This document shows positions 26,861-36,682 of a DNA stretch of 64,000 nucleotides, one piece after another. Numbering within the stretch: the stretch's first letter is position 1; every line of letters begins with the position of its first letter. The position numbers and the translations under genes are program-made. This stretch comes from Azospira sp. I13 (GTDB lineage Bacteria; Pseudomonadota; Gammaproteobacteria; Burkholderiales; Rhodocyclaceae), in the NCBI RefSeq assembly GCF_003112695.1, contig NZ_BFBP01000014.1, positions 1-64,000 on the forward strand, given 5' to 3'. Under the pieces are notes generated by a model. The model ran no database searches. It worked only from the letters and a program-made list of their open reading frames with translations, and was not told where the DNA came from.

Positions 26861-26891
26861 GAGGATTTCGCGCGATTCCCGGCCGACCCTC
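26861..26891 (-). repeat. Right terminal inverted repeat (IRR)
   Basis: Read on the minus strand it begins GAGGGTCGGCCGGGA and ends GCGAAATCCTC. It differs from the left repeat at positions 16, 19 and 20 only. Confidence 0.95.
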
Positions 26892-26896
26892 TAATT
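26892..26896. repeat. Right copy of the 5-bp target-site duplication (TAATT)
   Basis: TAATT follows the right inverted repeat directly and matches 3006-3010. Confidence 0.93.
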
Positions 26897-27303
26897 GTGA
26901 TGCTCTGGCCGCCCAGGTGCTCCTCGGCCCCATGCTGGATCCCAGCATGACCCTGCTGGGGGATGCCGAGCGTCTGCGCTCCGACCTCCAGCCCCAGACC
27001 TGCGCCCAGCGTTACGCCCAATACCTGCCAGGTTCCGTGGAGCGACTTCACCCCTACGCCGCTCCCCTCGCCTGCCGTCGCCTCCAGGGCCTGCCCCCGG
27101 CCTACATCGCCACGGCCAAATGCGACGTTCTGCACCGGGAAGCCGAACAGTACGCCGCTGCCCTGATCGCCGCTGGCGTACCCACCCAGATCACCCGTTT
27201 TGACGTCAAGCACGAGGAATTGCCCCGGCATGCCCCCTTGCTGGCTGAAGTCTCGGCCTTCCTCCGTTACCGCCTGGCGTCCCAGGCGACCGCTCGGGGC
27301 TGA
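26897..27303 (+). pseudogene. Alpha/beta-hydrolase (HSL family), 3' half
   Basis: This continues the frame broken at 3010: CDALAAQVLLGPMLDPSMT, then YIATAKCDVLHREAEQYAAA (catalytic-acid region) and RFDVKHEELPRHAPLLAEVS (histidine region). A GC-rich stretch keeps an in-frame ATG at 26917, so an N-terminally truncated product could in principle be made, but it would lack the oxyanion hole and nucleophile elbow. The gene was the first of a run continuing into the RND efflux genes 60 bp downstream. Confidence 0.9.
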
Positions 27304-27363
27304 TGCCCTGGCTGCGCCCTTCCGCATTTCATTTTCCAGCTTTCACATTCCGAAAGGTCCGCC

Positions 27364-28626
27364 ATGTTCCCCTCCAAGCGCCTCACCCTCCCCCCCTACT
27401 CCCGGCGTACCGCCATCAGCCTTGCCCTGGCCGGGATCGTCACCGTTACTGCCGCTGCCTGGGGACTCAGCAGTGGTAACGAAGCGCACGCCAATACGCC
27501 CCCCACTGCCGCCACCGTGGATGTTGCCGCCGTGCTCAGCCGCAGCATTGTGGATTGGCAGCAGTTTTCCGGCCGCCTGGAGGCGGTGGACCGGGTGGAC
27601 ATCCGCCCCCAGGTCTCCGGCATTCTCACCGCCGTACATTTCAAGGATGGCGCCGTGGTGCGCAAGGGCGACCTGCTGTTCACCATCGACCCGCGCCCCT
27701 TTGCCGCCGAGGTGGCCCGGGCCCAGGCCCAGGTGGCTGCAGCGGAATCCCGGGCCGCCTATACGGCGACGGAACTGGCCCGGGCCGAACGACTTTTGGC
27801 CGACAACGCCATCGCCAAGCGGGATTTCGAAGAAAAGCAGAACCAGGCCCGGGATGGCGCCGCCAGCCTGCAAGCGGCCCAGGCCGCCTTGAAGGTGGCC
27901 CGGCTGAACCTGGAATACTGCGAAATCCGCGCCCCCATCGATGGCCGCCTGTCCCGGGCGGAGGTCACTCCGGGCAACCTCGTCACAGCCAATGCTGGCG
28001 CGCCCCTCAGCAGCATCGTGGCGGCAGCGCGCATCTACGCAGCCTTCGAGGTGGATGAACAGAGCTTCCTCAAGTACATCAATGCAGCCAGCAGCGGCCA
28101 GACACCGGACCTACCGGTCAGCCTGGGGCTGGCCAACGAAGTCGGCTACTCCCGGGAAGGCCGCATCCACTCGGTGGACAACCGCCTCGATACCGCCTCC
28201 GGCACCATTCGGGTGCGCGCCCTCTTCGACAACCCGGATGGCCGCCTGATCCCCGGCCTCTACGCCCGCATCCGCCTGGGGGGCAGCCAGGAGCGCAATG
28301 CCCTGTTGATCAACGAAAAGGCCGTCGGCACTGACCAGGATAAGCGTTTTGTCCTGGTGGTGGGGGCCGACAACAAAGCCGAATACCGGGAAGTACGGAC
28401 TGGCGCCACTCAGCACGGCCTGCTGGTGGTCGAGCAGGGGCTGCAGGCGGGTGAGCGCATCGTCGTCAATGGCCTGCAACGCATCCGCCCGGGTGACCTG
28501 ATCAATCCACAGACCACCCCCATGCCAGGGGGGGATGCAAACGACGGGGGGCAGGAAGCGGCCAAGGTCCCGGCTGCCGCCCAGACCCCAACCGACTCCC
28601 CCGCCGCTACGGGCAAGGCCGGTTGA
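27364..28626 (+). CDS. RND efflux periplasmic adaptor (MexE/AcrA family)
   Basis: The 420-residue membrane-fusion protein has an N-terminal signal or anchor (ISLALAGIVTVTAAAWGLSS), a split lipoyl domain (VDIRPQVSGILTAVHFKDGA and LEYCEIRAPIDGRLSRAEVT) enclosing an alpha-hairpin of about 60 residues, a beta-barrel domain, and a Gly/Ala/Pro-rich C-terminal tail. It links the inner-membrane pump to the outer-membrane channel. The order adaptor-pump-channel and the pump sequence point to a MexEF-OprN-type system. Separated from its upstream LysR-controlled promoter by the transposon, its present transcription is uncertain. Confidence 0.9.
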   Translation: MFPSKRLTLPPYSRRTAISLALAGIVTVTAAAWGLSSGNEAHANTPPTAATVDVAAVLSRSIVDWQQFSGRLEAVDRVDIRPQVSGILTAVHFKDGAVVRKGDLLFTIDPRPFAAEVARAQAQVAAAESRAAYTATELARAERLLADNAIAKRDFEEKQNQARDGAASLQAAQAALKVARLNLEYCEIRAPIDGRLSRAEVTPGNLVTANAGAPLSSIVAAARIYAAFEVDEQSFLKYINAASSGQTPDLPVSLGLANEVGYSREGRIHSVDNRLDTASGTIRVRALFDNPDGRLIPGLYARIRLGGSQERNALLINEKAVGTDQDKRFVLVVGADNKAEYREVRTGATQHGLLVVEQGLQAGERIVVNGLQRIRPGDLINPQTTPMPGGDANDGGQEAAKVPAAAQTPTDSPAATGKAG

Positions 28627-28651
28627 GCCCAGGCCCCAACAGGAAAACCCC

Positions 28652-31600
28652 ATGAATATTTCCAAGTTCTTCATCGATCGGCCCATCTTCGCCGGCGTGA
28701 TCTCGGTCCTCATCCTGCTGGCCGGGATTCTGGCCGTTTTCAATCTGCCCATTTCCGAGTACCCGGAAGTGGTGCCGCCTTCCGTGGTGGTACGGGCCCA
28801 GTACCCGGGGGCCAACCCCAAGGTGATCGCCGAAACGGTGGCCGCACCCCTGGAAGAATCCATCAACGGCGTGGAAAACATGCTGTACATGCAGTCCCAG
28901 GCCAACAGCGATGGCAACCTCACGGTGACCGTCAATTTCAAGCTGGGGGTGGACCCGGATAAAGCCCAGCAACTGGTGCAGAACCGGGTTTCCCAGGCCC
29001 TGCCCCGCCTGCCGGAAGACGTGCAGCGCCTCGGCGTGACCACCCTGAAAAGCTCCCCCACCCTGACCATGGTGGTGCACCTCACCTCGCCGGACGGGCG
29101 CTACGACATGACCTATCTGCGCAACTACGCGCTGATCAACGTCAAGGACCGGCTGGCCCGCATCCAGGGCGTCGGCGAGGTGGGTCTGTTCGGCTCCGGC
29201 AACTACGCCATGCGGGTCTGGTTGGACCCGGGCAAGGTAGCCCAGCGTGGCATGACCGCAACCGAGGTGGTGCGCGCCATCCGGGAGCAGAACATCCAGG
29301 TGGCGGCCGGCACCCTGGGCGCTTCCCCCAGCCTGCCGGACGTGCAGATGCAGCTCAATGTGAACGCCCAGGGCCGTCTGAAAACGGCGGAGGAATTCGC
29401 CGACATCATCGTCAAGACCTCCCCCGACGGCGGCATCACCCGCCTGGGCGATGTGGCCCGGGTGGAGCTGGCGGCGGCCGAGTACGGCCTGCGGGCCTTG
29501 CTGGACAACCAGCAGGCGGTGGCCATTCCCATCTTCCAGGCACCGGGGGCCAATGCCCTGCAGATTTCCAGCGCCGTGCGGGAAGCCATGCAGGAACTGT
29601 CCCGGGATTTCCCGGACTCGGTGCAGTACGACATCGTCTATGACCCCACCCAGTTCGTGCGGGCCTCCATCGAGGCGGTGGTGCATACCCTGCTGGAAGC
29701 CATCGCCCTGGTGGTGCTGGTGGTCATTGTCTTCCTGCAGACCTGGCGCGCCTCCATCATCCCCTTGCTGGCGGTGCCGGTCTCCATCGTCGGTACCTTC
29801 TCCCTGATGCTGGGCTTCGGCTATTCCATCAACGCCCTCTCCCTGTTCGGCATGGTGCTGGCCATCGGCATCGTGGTGGACGACGCCATCGTCGTGGTGG
29901 AGAACGTGGAACGCAACATCGAGGCCGGGCTGACGCCCCGGGAGGCGACCTATCGGGCCATGCGGGAGGTTTCCGGCCCCATCATCGCCATTGCCCTGAC
30001 CCTGGTGGCCGTGTTTGTCCCCCTCGCCTTCATGACCGGGCTGACCGGCCAGTTCTACAAGCAGTTCGCCATGACCATCGCCATTTCCACGGTGATTTCG
30101 GCCATCAACTCCCTGACCCTCTCCCCGGCCCTGGCCGCCCTGCTGCTGAAGGGCCACGGCGAGCGGCCGGACTGGCTAACGCGGCAGATGGACCGCTGGC
30201 TGGGCGGCTTCTTCCGCCGCTTCAACCAGTTCTTCAACCGTTCCTCCGACCGATACGGCCATGGCGTTACCCATGTCATCTCCCACAAGGCCGGCGCCAT
30301 CGGTGTCTATCTGGCCCTGCTGGCCGGGGCGGTGGGGCTTTCCTACCTGGTGCCGGGAGGCTTTGTGCCCGGGCAGGACAAGCAATACCTAGTCAGCTTC
30401 ACCCAGTTGCCCAACGGCGCCTCCTTGGACCGCACCGAAGCGGTGATCCGCAAGATGAGTGAAATCGCCCTGGCGCAACCCGGGGTGGAACACGCCATCG
30501 CCTTCCCCGGCCTTTCCATCAACGGTTTTACCAATAGCTCCAGCGCCGGTATCGTCTTCGTCGGCCTCAAGCCCTTTGATGAACGCAAGGGCAAGGAGCT
30601 CTCGGCCGGTGCTATCGCCGCCGCCCTCAACGAGAAGTACGCAGCGATTCCCGATAGTTTCATCGCCGTCTTTCCGCCGCCGCCGGTCATGGGGCTGGGC
30701 ACCGTGGGCGGCTTCAAGATGCAGATCGAAGACCGGGGCGCCCTGGGCTATGCCGAACTGAACAAGGCAGCCAACGACTTCATGGCCGCAGCCCGCCAGG
30801 AGCCGGCCCTGGGGCCCATGTTCTCCAGCTACCAGATCAACGTGCCCCAGATCGACGTGGATCTGGACCGGGCCAGGGCCAAGCAGTTGGGGGTTTCGGT
30901 AACCGACGTCTTCGACACCATGCAGATTTACCTGGGCTCCCAGTACGTCAATGACTTCAACCGTTTCGGCCGGGTTTATCAGGTGCGGGCCCAGGCCGAT
31001 GCTCCCTTCCGGGCTCACCCGGAGGATATCGGCCAGTTGAAGACCCGTAACCAGGCTGGGGAAATGGTTCCCCTCTCCTCCCTGGTCAAGGTCCGCCACA
31101 CCTTTGGCCCGGAAATGGTAGTGCGCTACAACGGCTACACCGCCGCTGACATCAACGGCGGCCCCGCCCCCGGCTATTCCTCGGCCCAGGCCGAAGCCGC
31201 CGCGGAACGGGTGGCCGCCGCCACCCTGCCCCGGGGTATCAAGTTCGAGTGGACCGACCTCACCTACCAGAAAATTCTGGCCGGCAATGCGGGCTTCTGG
31301 GTCTTTCCCATCAGCGTGCTGCTGGTCTTCCTGGTGCTGGCGGCCCAGTACGAAAGCCTGACCTTGCCCCTGGCGGTGATCCTGATCGTGCCCATGAGCC
31401 TCTTTGCCGCCCTGGCCGGGGTCTGGCTGACCGGTGGCGACAACAACATCTTCACCCAGATCGGGCTGATGGTGCTGGTGGGGCTGGCCTGCAAAAACGC
31501 CATCCTCATCGTTGAATTCGCCCGGGAACTGGAGATGCAGGGCAGTACGCCGATCCAGGCCGCCATCGACGCCAGCCGGTTGCGGCTGCGGCCCATCCTG

Positions 31601-31855
31601 ATGACCTCCATCGCCTTCATCATGGGGGTGGTACCCCTGGTGCTATCCAGCGGTGCCGGCGCCGAGATGCGCCACGCCATGGGCATCGCCGTGTTCTTTG
31701 GCATGTTGGGCGTCACCCTGTTCGGCCTCTTCCTCACACCGGTGTTCTACGTGGTGCTGCGCACCCTGGACAAGAAGCACAAGCTCCATTCCGCCACCCA
31801 TCACGATGCCCCGCTGGTGGCCGGCCCCTCTGCCTACCATGCTTCCCAGGAGTAA
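28652..31855 (+). CDS. RND multidrug efflux pump (HAE1 family, MexF-like)
   Basis: The 1067-residue inner-membrane proton/drug antiporter begins MNISKFFIDRPIFAGVISVL, the classical start of HAE1 pumps. It has two RND halves with 12 spans. Helix 4 carries the proton-relay Asp pair in GIVVDDAIVVVENVERN, unlike the HME pattern of the CzcA in this window. The ATG at 28652 has AGGAAAA upstream; longer in-frame extensions run back into the adaptor gene. It overlaps nothing and is followed 4 bp later by the channel gene. Confidence 0.93.
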   Translation: MNISKFFIDRPIFAGVISVLILLAGILAVFNLPISEYPEVVPPSVVVRAQYPGANPKVIAETVAAPLEESINGVENMLYMQSQANSDGNLTVTVNFKLGVDPDKAQQLVQNRVSQALPRLPEDVQRLGVTTLKSSPTLTMVVHLTSPDGRYDMTYLRNYALINVKDRLARIQGVGEVGLFGSGNYAMRVWLDPGKVAQRGMTATEVVRAIREQNIQVAAGTLGASPSLPDVQMQLNVNAQGRLKTAEEFADIIVKTSPDGGITRLGDVARVELAAAEYGLRALLDNQQAVAIPIFQAPGANALQISSAVREAMQELSRDFPDSVQYDIVYDPTQFVRASIEAVVHTLLEAIALVVLVVIVFLQTWRASIIPLLAVPVSIVGTFSLMLGFGYSINALSLFGMVLAIGIVVDDAIVVVENVERNIEAGLTPREATYRAMREVSGPIIAIALTLVAVFVPLAFMTGLTGQFYKQFAMTIAISTVISAINSLTLSPALAALLLKGHGERPDWLTRQMDRWLGGFFRRFNQFFNRSSDRYGHGVTHVISHKAGAIGVYLALLAGAVGLSYLVPGGFVPGQDKQYLVSFTQLPNGASLDRTEAVIRKMSEIALAQPGVEHAIAFPGLSINGFTNSSSAGIVFVGLKPFDERKGKELSAGAIAAALNEKYAAIPDSFIAVFPPPPVMGLGTVGGFKMQIEDRGALGYAELNKAANDFMAAARQEPALGPMFSSYQINVPQIDVDLDRARAKQLGVSVTDVFDTMQIYLGSQYVNDFNRFGRVYQVRAQADAPFRAHPEDIGQLKTRNQAGEMVPLSSLVKVRHTFGPEMVVRYNGYTAADINGGPAPGYSSAQAEAAAERVAAATLPRGIKFEWTDLTYQKILAGNAGFWVFPISVLLVFLVLAAQYESLTLPLAVILIVPMSLFAALAGVWLTGGDNNIFTQIGLMVLVGLACKNAILIVEFARELEMQGSTPIQAAIDASRLRLRPILMTSIAFIMGVVPLVLSSGAGAEMRHAMGIAVFFGMLGVTLFGLFLTPVFYVVLRTLDKKHKLHSATHHDAPLVAGPSAYHASQE

Positions 31856-31859
31856 GGTC

Positions 31860-33326
31860 ATGACGACACCCACTTCATCTTCCCTTCCCGTCGCCGGATT
31901 GCTGGCATCCCTCCTGCTGCTGGCAGGCTGCTCGGTGGCACCGCCCTACCAACGGCCGGTCGCTCCGGTGCCCGAGGCCTATAAGGAAGCCACGGTCAAC
32001 ACCGCTGAGACACCCCACGCCGACGGATCATGGAAGCTGGCCCGGCCAGCGGATGAAGCTAGCCGCGGTGCCTGGTGGGAGGTCTTCCAGGACGAACGCC
32101 TCAATGCCCTGGAAGCGGAAGCCCAGGCCGCCAACCAGGATCTCAAGGCCGCCGCCGCCCGCCTCGGCCAGGCCCGGGCCCTGGAGCAGAATACCCGGGC
32201 AGCCCGCTATCCCCAGGTCAATGTGGGTCTGGGCCCGACCCGCCAGCTTGCATCGCCAGCGGCCCAGGGCTTGCCTGCCGATGCGGACACCTCCCCAGTC
32301 ACCCTGTGGCGAGGCCAGGCCACCTTCGCCTATGAGGCCGACCTGTTCGGGCGTATCGGCACGACTGTGGACGCGGCCCGTTTCGACAGTGAACGCCAAG
32401 GCGCCCTCTTCCACAGCACCCTGCTGGCCCTGCAGGCCGATGTGGCCCAAGCCTATTTCATGGTACGGGAGCTGGACGCCCTGCACGCCCTCTACCGGGA
32501 CACCATGAAGCTGCGGGAGGAAACCCTTGCCCTCTTCCAGCGCCGCTTCGACGCCGGCGACATCAGCGACATGGAACTGGCCCGGGCACAAACCGAGCTG
32601 GCAGCGGCCCAGGCGGAAGCGGACGGGGTCGTCCGCCAGCGGGCAGTGGCCGAACATGCCCTGGCCATCCTGCTGGGCAAGACACCGGCGGAGTTTTCCC
32701 TAGAAGCTCTCCCCTTGGGACGCATTGCCATCCAGCTACCCGCTGGCCTGCCCTCCTCCCTGCTGGAACGGCGCCCCGACATCGCTGCTGCCGAGCGGGC
32801 CATGGCAGCCGCCAATGCCCGCATCGGTGCGGCTCAGGCGGCTTTTTTCCCCAGCCTCAATCTGACCGGCAGCATCGGTTATGAGGCCCATCGGGCCGGT
32901 GACCTGTTCAAGAGTGCCAGCCGGGCCTTCGTCCTGGGGCCTCTGGTGGGCACCCTGCTCAGCCTGCCGGTGTTCGATGGCGGCGCCCGGGCTGCCGGGG
33001 TGGATCGAGCCAACGCCGTCTATGACGAGGAAGTGGCCCGTTATCGACAAACCGTATTGCAGGCCTTCAAGGAGGTGGAGGATGGCCTAATCAATCTGCG
33101 CCTGCTGGAAAGCCAGCAACAGGCCCAATCCCGGGCCGTTTCGGCCGCCGAACGGGCCGCCCGGCTCTCCCACATCCAGTACCGGGAAGGCGCCATCAGC
33201 TACCTGGGGGTCATCGACGCCGACCGCAGCGCCCTGCAACAGCGACGCGCCAGCGTCACCCTGGATGGCGAACGGGCCCGGGCTACCGTCAGCCTCATCC
33301 GCGCCCTTGGCGGGGGTTGGGGTTAG
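31860..33326 (+). CDS. RND efflux outer-membrane lipoprotein (OprM/OprN, NodT family)
   Basis: The 488-residue channel starts with a lipoprotein signal (LPVAGLLASLLLLAGCSVAP, lipobox LLAGC) and contains the two TolC-like repeats with ALEAEAQAANQDLKAAAARLG and LLERRPDIAAAERAMAAANA. The latter is the NodT-family hallmark. The start at 31860 gives the lipobox at the correct distance, with GGAGTAAGG overlapping the end of the pump gene. It completes the tripartite pump. Confidence 0.92.
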   Translation: MTTPTSSSLPVAGLLASLLLLAGCSVAPPYQRPVAPVPEAYKEATVNTAETPHADGSWKLARPADEASRGAWWEVFQDERLNALEAEAQAANQDLKAAAARLGQARALEQNTRAARYPQVNVGLGPTRQLASPAAQGLPADADTSPVTLWRGQATFAYEADLFGRIGTTVDAARFDSERQGALFHSTLLALQADVAQAYFMVRELDALHALYRDTMKLREETLALFQRRFDAGDISDMELARAQTELAAAQAEADGVVRQRAVAEHALAILLGKTPAEFSLEALPLGRIAIQLPAGLPSSLLERRPDIAAAERAMAAANARIGAAQAAFFPSLNLTGSIGYEAHRAGDLFKSASRAFVLGPLVGTLLSLPVFDGGARAAGVDRANAVYDEEVARYRQTVLQAFKEVEDGLINLRLLESQQQAQSRAVSAAERAARLSHIQYREGAISYLGVIDADRSALQQRRASVTLDGERARATVSLIRALGGGWG

Positions 33327-33369
33327 TCCCGAGACCTGAAGGCCCCATTAGCAGGCAAATCCCAAAGAA

Positions 33370-33400
33370 AAAGGCCCCGCGACTGCGGGGCCTTTCTTTT
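33370..33400. terminator. Bidirectional terminator between the efflux operon and guaA
   Basis: AAAGGCCCCGC (33370-33380), loop GACT, and GCGGGGCCTTT (33385-33395) form an 11-bp stem flanked by T-rich runs on both strands. It serves the rightward efflux operon and the leftward guaA. Confidence 0.9.
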
Positions 33401-33424
33401 CCGGGGAAGGATGGTGCCGCCGGA

Positions 33425-35059
33425 TCATTCCCACTCGATGGTGGCGGGCGGCTTGCCGGAAACGTCGTACACCACCCGGTTGAGGCCGCGCACTTCGTTG
33501 ATGATGCGATTGGAAACCTTGCCCAGCAGCTCGTAGGGCAGATGGGCCCAGTGGGCGGTCATGAAGTCACTGGTAACCACAGCGCGCAGGGCCACCACGT
33601 TTTCGTAGGTGCGGCCGTCGCCCATGACGCCCACGCTCTTCACCGGCAGGAAGACGGCAAAGGCCTGGCTGGTCAGGTCGTACCAGCTCTTGCCGATATC
33701 GGCCTCGGTGCAGGCACCGGCAGCCACGTCGCGCTCGGTGGCCAGAGTGGCACGCAGTTCGTCGATGAAAATGGCGTCGGCCCGCTGCAGCAGATGGGCA
33801 GCCTTCAGGGTGACCTCGCCCAGGATACGCACCCCCAGGCCGGGGCCGGGGAAGGGATGGCGATAGACCATCTCCCGGGGCAGGCCCAGGGCCACGCCCA
33901 GTTCCCGCACTTCGTCCTTGAACAGTTCGCGCAGGGGCTCCAGCAGCTTGAGGTGCATGTCTTCCGGCAGACCGCCCACATTGTGGTGGCTCTTGATGGT
34001 GTGGGCGCCCTTCTTGCCTTTGCCGGCGGATTCGATCACGTCCGGGTAGATGGTGCCCTGGGCCAGCCACTTGGCGGCGGAGAGCTTCTTCGATTCGGCC
34101 TGGAAGACCTCGACGAATTCCTTGCCGATGATCTTGCGCTTCTGTTCCGGATCGGAGACGCCGGCCAGCTTGCCCATGAAATCGTCCACCGCGTCCACGC
34201 GGATGACCTTGACGCCCAGGTTGCGGGCGAACATGTCCATCACCATGTCGCCTTCGTTAAGGCGCAGCAGGCCGTGGTCCACGAAAACACAGGTGAGCTG
34301 GTCGCCGATGGCCTTGTGGATCAGGGCCGCAGCCACGCTGGAGTCGACACCGCCGGAGAGGCCCAGGATCACTTCTTCCGTACCCACCTGGGCGCGAATC
34401 GCGGCCACGGCCTCGGCAATGTAGTCGCCCATGACCCAGTCGGTACCGCAGCCGCAGACGCCGTGCACGAAGCTTTCCAGGATGGCCCGGCCCTTCAGGG
34501 TGTGGGTCACCTCCGGGTGGAACTGAACGGCGTAGAACTTGCGCTCCTCGTCGGCCATGCCGGCGATGGGACAGGAGGGGGTGGAGGCCATGAGCTTGAA
34601 GCCCGGGGGCAGTTCCATGACGGAGTCGCCGTGGCTCATCCACACCTTGAGCATGCCTTGGCCTTCTGGGGTGGTGAAGTCGGCGATATCCTTCAGCAGG
34701 GCGGTATGGCCGTGGGCGCGGACTTCGGAATAGCCGAATTCCCGGGCCTTGCCCGCGGCTTCGGCGGTCATCACGGTGCCGCCCAGCTGCTGAGCCATGG
34801 TCTGCATGCCGTAGCAGATACCGAGGACGGGAATACCCAACTCGAACACCACCTTGGGAGCCCGGGGGGTGTCGCCCTCGGTGACGGAGCTGGGGCCGCC
34901 GGAGAGGATGATGCCCTGGGCGCCGTAGCTGCGGATGAACTCATCCGAGACGTCGTAGGGGTGGATTTCGCAGAAAACCTTGGCCTCCCGCACCCGGCGG
35001 GCAATGAGCTGGGTGACCTGGGAACCGAAGTCGAGGATGAGGATTTTCTGGTGGGCCAT
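33425..35059 (-). CDS. guaA: GMP synthase (glutamine-hydrolysing)
   Basis: The 544-residue enzyme aminates XMP to GMP. An N-terminal class I glutamine amidotransferase domain (nucleophile Cys82 in GICYGMQ, His in QFHPEVTHT) is followed by an ATP-pyrophosphatase domain (P-loop [10 protein letters not shown] near residue 230) and the GMP-synthase C-terminal dimerisation domain ending [18 protein letters not shown]. The length is slightly above the usual 525. guaB lies upstream in the same orientation but a terminator separates them. Confidence 0.97.
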   Translation of the reverse strand: MAHQKILILDFGSQVTQLIARRVREAKVFCEIHPYDVSDEFIRSYGAQGIILSGGPSSVTEGDTPRAPKVVFELGIPVLGICYGMQTMAQQLGGTVMTAEAAGKAREFGYSEVRAHGHTALLKDIADFTTPEGQGMLKVWMSHGDSVMELPPGFKLMASTPSCPIAGMADEERKFYAVQFHPEVTHTLKGRAILESFVHGVCGCGTDWVMGDYIAEAVAAIRAQVGTEEVILGLSGGVDSSVAAALIHKAIGDQLTCVFVDHGLLRLNEGDMVMDMFARNLGVKVIRVDAVDDFMGKLAGVSDPEQKRKIIGKEFVEVFQAESKKLSAAKWLAQGTIYPDVIESAGKGKKGAHTIKSHHNVGGLPEDMHLKLLEPLRELFKDEVRELGVALGLPREMVYRHPFPGPGLGVRILGEVTLKAAHLLQRADAIFIDELRATLATERDVAAGACTEADIGKSWYDLTSQAFAVFLPVKSVGVMGDGRTYENVVALRAVVTSDFMTAHWAHLPYELLGKVSNRIINEVRGLNRVVYDVSGKPPATIEWE

Positions 35060-35102
35060 GATGGGTCTGCTATGTAGACGATTGGACGATGTGGTCTGAA
35101 AT

Positions 35103-35139
35103 TAAAAAAGGGCGGCCTAGCTTGACACTGGCCGCCCTT
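35103..35139 (-). terminator. Terminator of guaB
   Basis: A 10-bp stem, AAGGGCGGCC (35108-35117) with GGCCGCCCTT (35130-35139), ends in a run of six T on the minus strand, directly downstream of guaB. Confidence 0.8.
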
Positions 35140-35155
35140 GCTTGGTCCCGGAGGA

Positions 35156-36616
35156 TCAGTCCTGGTGGTAGTTCGGTGCTTCCTTGGTGATCTGCACGTC
35201 ATGGACGTGGGATTCACGGACGCCGGCAGCGGTGATCTCGACGAACTCGGCGGTTTCCCGCATCTGGTCAATGGTGCCGCAGCCCACATAACCCATGGAG
35301 GCGCGCAGGCCGCCCATCAGCTGGTGGATTACGGCCAGCACGGAACCCTTGTAGGGCACGCGGCCTTCGACGCCTTCAGGCACCAGCTTGTCCACGTTGG
35401 CAGTGTTGTCCTGGAAGTAGCGATCAGAAGAACCGGCCTGCATGGCACCGAGGGAACCCATACCGCGGTAGGACTTGTAGGAACGGCCCTGGAACAGCTC
35501 CACTTCACCCGGGGCCTCTTCGGTGCCGGCGAACAGACCGCCCAGCATGACGCAGTTGGCGCCAGCCGCGATGGCCTTGGAAATATCGCCGGAGAAGCGG
35601 ATGCCGCCGTCGGCAATCATGGGCACGCCGGTGCCCTTGAGGGCTTCGGCCACATTGGTGATGGCGGTAATCTGGGGCACGCCCACACCAGCAACGATGC
35701 GAGTGGTACAGATGGAGCCGGGGCCGATACCGACCTTGACGCCGTCGGCGCCATGATCAACCAAGGCCAGGGCGGCAGCGGCGGTGGCGATATTGCCGCC
35801 GATCACTTCGACGTGGGGGAAATTCTTCTTGACCCAGCGCACGCGGTCCAGCACGCCCTGGGAGTGGCCGTGGGCGGTGTCGACGATCAGCACGTCCACA
35901 CCGGCGGCGGCCAGCAATTCAGCCCGTTCCTCGGTACCGGCACCGACGCCGATGGCCGCACCGACACGCAGGCGGCCGGCTTCATCCTTGTTGGCCAGGG
36001 GATGCTCGGAGGTCTTGAGGATGTCCTTGACGGTGATCAGGCCCTTCAGTTCGAAGTCGTCATTGACGACCAGCACGCGCTCAATGCGGTGCTCGCGGAT
36101 CAGTTCCTTGGCCTCCTCGATGCTGGCACCTTCTTTAACGGTAACCAGACGCTCCTTGGGGGTCATGATCTTGGTCACCGGCTGATCCAGCTTGCCTTCG
36201 AAACGCAGATCCCGGTTGGTGACGATACCCACCACCTTCTTGCCATCCAGCACCGGCAGGCCGGAAATCTTGTGCAGACGGGTCAGGGCCACCACTTCGC
36301 CGATGGTCATGCTCGGCGTAATGGTGATCGGGTCCTTGAGGATACCGGCTTCGTGGCGCTTGACCTTGGCCACCTCAATGGCCTGGGCCTTGGGGGAGAG
36401 GTTCTTATGCACGATACCGATGCCGCCTTCCTGGGCAATCGCAATGGCCAGGCGAGCTTCGGTCACGGTATCCATGGCGGCGGATACCAGCGGCAGGTTC
36501 AGGGAGATGTTGCGGGTCAGCTTGGTAGCCAGACTGACGTCGCGGGGGAGGATGTTGGAGTGGGCGGGGACAAGCAGGACGTCGTCGAACGTCAAGGCCT
36601 TCTGGATAACACGCAT
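35156..36616 (-). CDS. guaB: Inosine-5'-monophosphate dehydrogenase
   Basis: The 486-residue enzyme oxidises IMP to XMP, the step before GuaA. A TIM barrel is interrupted by a pair of CBS domains at residues about 95-205 ([36 protein letters not shown]). The active-site loop reads GPGSICTTR and the flap carries [12 protein letters not shown]. The start is taken as ATG at 36616 ([20 protein letters not shown]), matching the family; a TTG seven codons upstream is possible. Confidence 0.96.
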   Translation of the reverse strand: MRVIQKALTFDDVLLVPAHSNILPRDVSLATKLTRNISLNLPLVSAAMDTVTEARLAIAIAQEGGIGIVHKNLSPKAQAIEVAKVKRHEAGILKDPITITPSMTIGEVVALTRLHKISGLPVLDGKKVVGIVTNRDLRFEGKLDQPVTKIMTPKERLVTVKEGASIEEAKELIREHRIERVLVVNDDFELKGLITVKDILKTSEHPLANKDEAGRLRVGAAIGVGAGTEERAELLAAAGVDVLIVDTAHGHSQGVLDRVRWVKKNFPHVEVIGGNIATAAAALALVDHGADGVKVGIGPGSICTTRIVAGVGVPQITAITNVAEALKGTGVPMIADGGIRFSGDISKAIAAGANCVMLGGLFAGTEEAPGEVELFQGRSYKSYRGMGSLGAMQAGSSDRYFQDNTANVDKLVPEGVEGRVPYKGSVLAVIHQLMGGLRASMGYVGCGTIDQMRETAEFVEITAAGVRESHVHDVQITKEAPNYHQD

Positions 36617-36643
36617 GGCTTTGATCCGGAGTCTCAAAAACGT

Positions 36644-36649
36644 ATTATA
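36644..36649 (-). promoter_or_regulatory. Probable -10 element of guaB
   Basis: A consensus TATAAT on the minus strand lies 27 bp upstream of the guaB ATG. No good -35 hexamer is seen at the right distance, so the promoter may be of extended or activator-dependent type. Confidence 0.4.
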
Positions 36650-36682
36650 CGGGACTGGGTAACCCTCGAAAAGAGTCTCCGC

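Larger units (their letters stand above)
3011..26891. mobile_element. Complete 23.9-kb Tn3-family metal-resistance transposon
   Basis: The element is delimited by 31-bp inverted repeats (28 of 31 identical) and TAATT duplications, and it sits inside an alpha/beta-hydrolase gene whose frame is restored on excision. It carries tnpA (23352-26354) and an adjacent tyrosine recombinase gene (22062-23345), a KfrA/TnpT-like gene (5753-6817), the czc and cad metal-resistance genes, and several unassigned genes. Base composition is mosaic: 8280-9600 is visibly AT-rich, while the DMT permease gene at 7155-8204 is GC-rich. This suggests stepwise cargo capture. Intact ends and an intact transposase mean it could still be mobile. 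Confidence 0.95.

Noticed and set aside
28607-30157. Open frame of 516 codons opposite the RND pump gene
   Set aside because: His/Gly/Gln-rich shadow of the pump; no recognisable domain.
33317-35077. Long open frame of 586 codons opposite guaA
   Set aside because: It is an antisense shadow of a GC-rich conserved gene: low complexity, rich in His and Gly, with no family resemblance and no start signal.
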